In this document: piece by piece, positions 59,934 to 64,000 of the stretch
Position numbering within the stretch: position 1 is the first letter of the stretch
How the letters are laid out: each line of letters begins with the position of its first letter
Source: Zunongwangia pacifica
GTDB lineage: Bacteria > Bacteroidota > Bacteroidia > Flavobacteriales > Flavobacteriaceae
Assembly: GCF_023499215.1 (NCBI RefSeq)
Contig: NZ_JAKHSK010000009.1
Span: forward strand, 62,001 to 126,000
Length of the DNA stretch: 64,000 nt
Reading direction: 5' to 3'
Made by a program: the position numbers and the translations under genes
The notes under the pieces: generated by a model
What the model saw: the letters and a program-made list of their open reading frames with translations, nothing else
Told to the model about the DNA's origin: nothing
Database searches by the model: none

Positions 59934-60743
59934 TCAGGCGACTTTTATCGGGTGGGTGCGGAAATCTTTCAGATTGTGAAAAAATCCTTTGTATTCAGTC
60001 ATTCCCCTGCGAAATAAGTTCCACAGCAAAGAACAACCCATTTGGGTTAATGAGGAATTGATAAACAAGTCCTGGTGTTCCAACGCTTCGGCAAGGGAGC
60101 AACTTGGCGTGTTATCCTCTTGTTCGGATTGCTTCAGCAATTCGCCAAATTCATCGGTAACAAATGGCAGGCTTGCCACCGTTTGGTATTTCTCTGAATT
60201 GGGTTGCTTTATCTCTCCGATAGTAGATAGTAGCACTTGTCCTGTATCTTGGCTGTTGCCAAAATCCAACCAATATTTCGGCTCATCTTGGTAGTGTCTG
60301 CGGTAACTTATTTCTTTAAGAATTTCAGCAACGCCAAACCTCGCCTGTACATTGTCCACACAAGTAATAGTAATGATTGCCCTTGCTTTTTCGGGTATTC
60401 TACCAAACTTGTCCTTTTCAAATTTTACCGTTTCGGCTTTCCAATTTGTACCGATGCAACGATTGATACGGTTTATCAATGCAACCGATTTGTACAATCC
60501 TGTTTCACTTTCAAAAAAACGCTGTCTGCCTAAATTGGCACTCGTGATAACATCATCATCCCAAAGGCGGACTTGCAACCCTGCGTGTCCCAACGCTATC
60601 AAGCTCTCGTTTATTTCCATTAAAGCGGTCAATACTTTTGAGCCTGTGCCACCTGCCCCGATAAGGTTTACCGAAATTGGGTTTGTCGGATTGAGCAGAT
60701 AATTGTCCGTAAAATGGATTGCTGTTTTTGCTGTATTCATCAC
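59934..60743 (-). CDS. PRTRC system ThiF-family protein
   Basis: The 269 residues are a ThiF/E1-like nucleotide-binding protein. The Rossmann loop VNLIGAGGTGSKVLTALMEI is near residue 24, and LRLWDDDVITSANLGRQRFF-type text (VRLWDDDVITSANLGRQRF) is near 58. A central strand IITITCVDNVQARFGVAE follows. ThiF proteins adenylate the C-terminus of a small partner protein. It overlaps the PRTRC-B gene by 4 bp, which is characteristic of the cassette (ParB-related, ThiF-related cassette). Biological role of PRTRC is unknown. Confidence 0.88.
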   Translation of the reverse strand: MMNTAKTAIHFTDNYLLNPTNPISVNLIGAGGTGSKVLTALMEINESLIALGHAGLQVRLWDDDVITSANLGRQRFFESETGLYKSVALINRINRCIGTNWKAETVKFEKDKFGRIPEKARAIITITCVDNVQARFGVAEILKEISYRRHYQDEPKYWLDFGNSQDTGQVLLSTIGEIKQPNSEKYQTVASLPFVTDEFGELLKQSEQEDNTPSCSLAEALEHQDLFINSSLTQMGCSLLWNLFRRGMTEYKGFFHNLKDFRTHPIKVA

Positions 60744-61462
60744 AATAGATTTTTAAGGGTTTTGTTATTCTTTTTTAATACTTCTTTCGGAAAAGGTTTA
60801 TCAGTATTGATAAGGTCTTTCCAAAGGTTTACAATGTTTTTTTTCGTGAGGTTCTCGCATAATGAATGGCTGAAATAGGAATTAAAAAAATAATGTTCCC
60901 ACGCCTGTGTAAATTCCTCAACCGAAGCCGAATTTTTAATATCAATACTAACAGTACCCATACATACATTGCCCTTTTCGTAGATATTGAAGAAAGGTGC
61001 GTAATGCAATGGCGTTTTCTCGGTGGGTCTTCTGTCGCTTGCCAAAGCAAATACAGTAAGACTGCTTTTGCTCGCTAACCAAAGCATTGGCGGTACTTGT
61101 GCCATTCCGTTGGATATGCCCAAACTATCCACAAAATACAGTTGTCTTTGCTGTGCTTTGGTGTACCATAATACTATACCTTTTTCAGCATTTGGATTGA
61201 TATGCAGAATGTTTGTAGGCAATATTCCCTTTGACTTTAAAAAGGCTGTGTTCTTTTCTTCATCGGTCTGTAACGCCTTTGCCAATACGTTGGCTTCTTT
61301 TACGGTCAATGGGTGGGCATTGATAGGCGTTCCGTTGCTATCCATATCGAAATGCTCCACGTACATTGCTGTATCTGTTCCTTTGGTTTCATAGAAAACC
61401 AAAGCGGATTTTGGATAGTATAATGTGCCGAAATCTTTGGTTATGTCGTTTACGGTGTTCAT
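60740..61462 (-). CDS. PRTRC system protein B
   Basis: The 240 residues are recognised as PRTRC-B by context and by text such as YPKSALVFYETKG, PLTVKEANVLAKALQ, ILPTNILHINPNAEKGIVLWYTKAQQRQLYFVDSLGI and CMGTVSIDIKNSASVEEF. Cytosolic, mixed alpha/beta, no catalytic motif is visible. It overlaps ThiF downstream by 4 bp and the 388-residue gene upstream by 4 bp, so all three are translationally coupled. Function unknown. Confidence 0.82.
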   Translation of the reverse strand: MNTVNDITKDFGTLYYPKSALVFYETKGTDTAMYVEHFDMDSNGTPINAHPLTVKEANVLAKALQTDEEKNTAFLKSKGILPTNILHINPNAEKGIVLWYTKAQQRQLYFVDSLGISNGMAQVPPMLWLASKSSLTVFALASDRRPTEKTPLHYAPFFNIYEKGNVCMGTVSIDIKNSASVEEFTQAWEHYFFNSYFSHSLCENLTKKNIVNLWKDLINTDKPFPKEVLKKNNKTLKNLL

Positions 61463-62625
61463 TTTTCTGTTGTTTTATAGTTATATAATAAGTAAGAAAG
61501 GTCATCCAACAATTCAAACAGGCGATTTTCAAAATCAAGGTTGCCTTGTGTTATTTTACTGCCGTCAAATGCTTTGCAAATGGTCGGCTCTTCCATTTTT
61601 CCGTATTCGTTGAACTCATTGTTGATGCTTTCGGAAAGGCTTTCATATAGCCAACCTTTGGTATCTGCGATAAATGAAATGTACTTTTCCATTCCGATTG
61701 CTTCGGTTTCGTAATCATCGTCATAAGGGTCTTCTTCGGGCAATGGTGCGTTTCTAAAAAAAGTTGCTTTCGGATATTCAGTACAAAGGGCAAACGCATT
61801 ACACGCTACCTGCCAACATTCCCTGTCGAACGTGTCAAGGCTTTTAAATCGGTTCAAACGCTGTTCAAATATCTTTAGATTGCTTCGGTTAAATAACTTT
61901 TGTTCTATCCTGTCGCCAATATATTCGGCATTTCTCAACTCACTTCTATATGTTTCTGTTTCGTCCGTTTCCTCGTCCTGTTCTACCCAATCTTTATGCG
62001 TTTCATACAACCAATACAAATAGCTGTCTTCCTGCCTGTAATACGGCACATCGGCAATATGGTACAGATAACTGCATACCGATACAAGTAGCTGTGCGGT
62101 CTTTTTACGCTTCGGGTCTTTGAGCATTTTAAAGAGTGGTGCAATAGGAATATAATACAAGGTTGTACCTACATTATACCTTTCCTCACTTACAAAAAAG
62201 GTTTTCTTACTATCCTGTACCAATTTGAAACTGTCCCAATTTATGTTGGTACGTTTTACTTTGGTTTCCATATCCCACATAGATAATACTACATTGTATG
62301 GAAACTCAAAATCTTGGGTTTGCATCGGTTCAATGCTGTAATGCTCGGCAAGTCGGGAAAGGGACTTGTAAAAATCCCTCTCCGTTTTCTGACAAGCCTG
62401 TACGGATTGTGCTGTTTTCAGTTTAGGCAGAAACGTACACTTTAGAATACCATTGGTAGCATTGCTATCGGTACGGATTTCTGCTTGTCTTTCTGCACTT
62501 GGTTTGCGTCCTTTGGTCTTTGTAGCCAATTTGCGAACTCGCCCAACTGTCGGTGTAACTGCTGTTGTCGTTTCTGTTCGGGTATATTGATTGTTCCCGA
62601 TATGATGTTGCGTTGCATAATTCAT
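61459..62625 (-). CDS. PRTRC cassette protein (F-like)
   Basis: The 388 residues have a basic, Thr-rich start (GRVRKLATKTKGRKPSAERQAE), helical regions with many aromatic residues and long acidic stretches (WVEQDEETDETETYRSELRNAEYIGDRIEQKLF). The position inside the operon between C and B and the size suggest PRTRC-F, but I recognise it by context more than by motif. It overlaps PRTRC-B by 4 bp. Cytosolic; role unknown. Confidence 0.6.
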   Translation of the reverse strand: MNYATQHHIGNNQYTRTETTTAVTPTVGRVRKLATKTKGRKPSAERQAEIRTDSNATNGILKCTFLPKLKTAQSVQACQKTERDFYKSLSRLAEHYSIEPMQTQDFEFPYNVVLSMWDMETKVKRTNINWDSFKLVQDSKKTFFVSEERYNVGTTLYYIPIAPLFKMLKDPKRKKTAQLLVSVCSYLYHIADVPYYRQEDSYLYWLYETHKDWVEQDEETDETETYRSELRNAEYIGDRIEQKLFNRSNLKIFEQRLNRFKSLDTFDRECWQVACNAFALCTEYPKATFFRNAPLPEEDPYDDDYETEAIGMEKYISFIADTKGWLYESLSESINNEFNEYGKMEEPTICKAFDGSKITQGNLDFENRLFELLDDLSYLLYNYKTTEK

Positions 62626-62642
62626 CGTTTTAAAATTTTGGT

Positions 62643-62861
62643 TTAACCTTTCGTACCCATTACGCTCTCAAATTTGTACTCTACCGCATCGTCTTTTATC
62701 TGTGGTGCAGATGCTTTTGCCGTTGTCAAAATCGGGTACATATTGGCGTAAAAATTCATTACGGCTTCCACGCTCCAACGTGGCTCTGGGTCGGTCAGTC
62801 TGATGTCCTGTCCTTTGTCTTTGAGTATGAAAACTCGTTCTAATTGCGTTGCTAATAACAT
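62643..62861 (-). CDS. PRTRC system protein C
   Basis: The 72 residues are a small protein recognised as PRTRC-C from LERVFILKDKGQDIRLTDPEPRWSVEAVMNFYANMYPILTTA, near its full length. It ends in Gly (VMGTKG). A small protein ending in glycine next to a ThiF-type adenylating enzyme is the pattern of a ubiquitin-like modifier and its activator. That pairing is inference. It lies 17 bp upstream of the F-like gene. Confidence 0.82.
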   Translation of the reverse strand: MLLATQLERVFILKDKGQDIRLTDPEPRWSVEAVMNFYANMYPILTTAKASAPQIKDDAVEYKFESVMGTKG

Positions 62862-62888
62862 AACTTTCTAATTTTGGGGTTAACACTT

Positions 62889-63491
62889 TTATTCTTCCTC
62901 GTCCGCTTCATCAATAGGATAATCGGCAGTAACTTCTTCCACCTTTGGCGGTTCGGGTGTAGCTTCTTCCATTGCTCCGAAAAGGCTCGGTGTTGCGAAC
63001 TTGTCGGACAATGAAGTTTTGCGTTTGCGTATCTCGTCCGCTTTTTCGGGAAACTCCGTTATATCGGGTACTTTCATCCACGCTTCGCGGAACTTGCCCT
63101 CTTTCTCCAACTCGTCAGCCTTTACCATAGCATCTTTAAATTTCTTGTCTTTGGCTTCTTTTTCCTTTTTCTCCTTTTCTGCTTTTTCTTTCTCGATTGC
63201 CGATTGCTTTTTAACTTCTTCCAATTGCTTTAAGAATTTTTCCATATCCACCATTAAGCCCGATACCTTTTGTATAGGTGTGGTAATCTGTTCAAAAAAT
63301 CCCTCGTCAAACTCTTGGGGTGTGGCGTTAAATGTCAATGGGGGAATAAGGTTTTTGGCACTATCTCCGCATTGTTCGTTATTGAGCAATACTGTTACGA
63401 TTAGGTTGCTTTCTATTCCTTTTGAAATGTTCAGTTGCAATACTCCTGTAAAGTCCAACTGCTGTATCTGATTGAAAAAATTTGTGTTCAT
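62889..63491 (-). CDS. PRTRC system protein E
   Basis: The 200 residues begin with a conserved domain: MNTNFFNQIQQLDFTGVLQLNISKG and TVLLNNEQCGDSAKNLIPPLTFNATPQEFDEGFFEQITTPIQKVSGLM. A long Lys/Glu coiled coil follows (IEKEKAEKEKKEKEAKDKKFKDAM), and then an acidic end (YPIDEADEEE). It matches PRTRC-E. It is the first clearly recognisable gene of the visible operon, 27 bp before PRTRC-C. Function unknown. Confidence 0.85.
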   Translation of the reverse strand: MNTNFFNQIQQLDFTGVLQLNISKGIESNLIVTVLLNNEQCGDSAKNLIPPLTFNATPQEFDEGFFEQITTPIQKVSGLMVDMEKFLKQLEEVKKQSAIEKEKAEKEKKEKEAKDKKFKDAMVKADELEKEGKFREAWMKVPDITEFPEKADEIRKRKTSLSDKFATPSLFGAMEEATPEPPKVEEVTADYPIDEADEEE

Positions 63492-63503
63492 CGTTCTTTG
63501 ATT

Positions 63504-63698
63504 TTAATTGTTGTTTAACCGTTTTTTGATTGCTTTTAGTTTCTCGTATATGTCCATCCAATAGGCATTTTGCCTTTTATCGAAGTCTGAAAAACTTTTG
63601 TCCTCGTGGCTATACCCTGTATTTCGTTTGGCAATACAGATAGCTTCTTTTAGGTCGGTTACTTCAATTTCGTAACCGTTCAAATCCGTTATTTTCAT
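63504..63698 (-). CDS. Small protein in the PRTRC operon
   Basis: The 64 residues are charged and helical: MKITDLNGYEIEVTDLKEAIC at the start and a basic end (YEKLKAIKKRLNNN). No known motif. It lies 12 bp upstream of PRTRC-E and 14 bp downstream of the next gene, so it belongs to the operon. Small accessory proteins are common in PRTRC cassettes; its function is unknown. Confidence 0.6.
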   Translation of the reverse strand: MKITDLNGYEIEVTDLKEAICIAKRNTGYSHEDKSFSDFDKRQNAYWMDIYEKLKAIKKRLNNN

Positions 63699-63712
63699 AC
63701 CTGTTCTAATTC

Positions 63713-64000
63713 TTATTTAGTGATTTCCGCTATTTGGTCAATCCTGCCGTAAACAATACTTCTAAGGCTTGTTTTGTCGGGGGCGTTGTATTCTGCCCAA
63801 CTGCCGTACTGCTTCACTACATAGGTTTTCAAAATATCCTCAAACCCGAAGCGATAACCCATAAGGGGTACGGCTCTTTTGAAGTAGGCATTTCGGTTTA
63901 CTGCTTCCGCAAGCCAATTTTTTTCTGCTCGGCTCAACTTGTCGCTTTTGTTCAGTTTTTCCCTTAGTAGGTAAACCTTTGCATTTTGCAGGGTTTCCAA
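63713..64000 (-). CDS. Protein at the right edge, partial (PRTRC operon)
   Basis: At least 95 residues, open to the window edge, so the true start is probably outside. Visible: LREKLNKSDKLSRAEKNWLAEAVNRNAYFKRAVPLMGYRFGFEDILKTYVVKQYGSWAEYNAPDKTSLRS. A helical basic protein, likely soluble. The FGFEDILKTYVVKQYG segment is reminiscent of small ICE proteins accompanying PRTRC genes. I cannot name the family. Confidence 0.6.
   Translation of the reverse strand: METLQNAKVYLLREKLNKSDKLSRAEKNWLAEAVNRNAYFKRAVPLMGYRFGFEDILKTYVVKQYGSWAEYNAPDKTSLRSIVYGRIDQIAEITK

Noticed and set aside
1-64000. CRISPR array, tRNA or rRNA genes, integrase
   Set aside because: No repeat-spacer pattern, no cloverleaf or rRNA-like segment and no tyrosine recombinase motif seen on either strand; a short tRNA could be missed by eye.

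Overview
The window looks like part of a Bacteroidota chromosome (Flavobacteriia or Sphingobacteriia type). Promoters fit the Bacteroidota -7 consensus TAnnTTTG. The gene content is a Bacteroidetes-type integrative conjugative element (ICE): RteC, TopB, a methylase/helicase, MobA/B/C, TraA to TraQ and a PRTRC cassette, carrying metal-resistance cargo. No integrase or element end is visible, so only part of the ICE is shown.

Left part (1-22,366): a metal and redox island, almost all on the minus strand apart from hppD and two small genes. It holds a His-rich Zn/Cd/Pb-type P1B-ATPase, a stand-alone ATPase N-domain gene, a decayed IS982-type transposase, an outer-membrane porin, a Fur-family regulator, a DUF2652 protein, a TolC/RND/adaptor tripartite pump, two HMA-AraC fusion regulators and a third AraC without the HMA part, a flavin/ferredoxin reductase, an HMA chaperone, an azurin, a His-rich lipoprotein, a CDF exporter, a DUF5661 protein and the CopA Cu(I)-ATPase. 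Two regulatory element families tie the island together. One is a ~40-bp AraC-type box, placed at one fixed distance from the -7 element in five promoters. The other is an AACC-T-GGTT dyad at a fixed distance from the -7 region of four metal genes.

Middle and right (22,620-58,931): the ICE backbone. It runs RteC, two excisionase-like HTH proteins, DUF4099/3945, TopB, ORF6N, DUF1896, methylase/helicase, MobC, a GNAT/GNAT/SMR/Crp cargo cassette, MobB, MobA, a non-coding segment with an oriT candidate and an 8-bp tandem array, TraA (ParA), two DUF3408 proteins, TraD-like, an AT-rich XRE/SIR2/HerA defence cassette, TraE to TraO, a DUF3872 protein, a HEPN-type TIGR02391 protein and two more excisionase-like HTH proteins. 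A second hidden regulatory layer is an array of GCC triplets phased at exactly 10 bp. It sits ahead of most backbone modules and once inside traD.

Right end (58,932-64,000): a strongly structured non-coding segment that may be an RNA, a receiver-domain protein, and a minus-strand PRTRC operon (ThiF, B, F-like, C, E and two small proteins) that runs off the edge. The backbone genes provide DNA processing and the mating apparatus. The cargo protects the host against metals, toxic compounds and probably phages.
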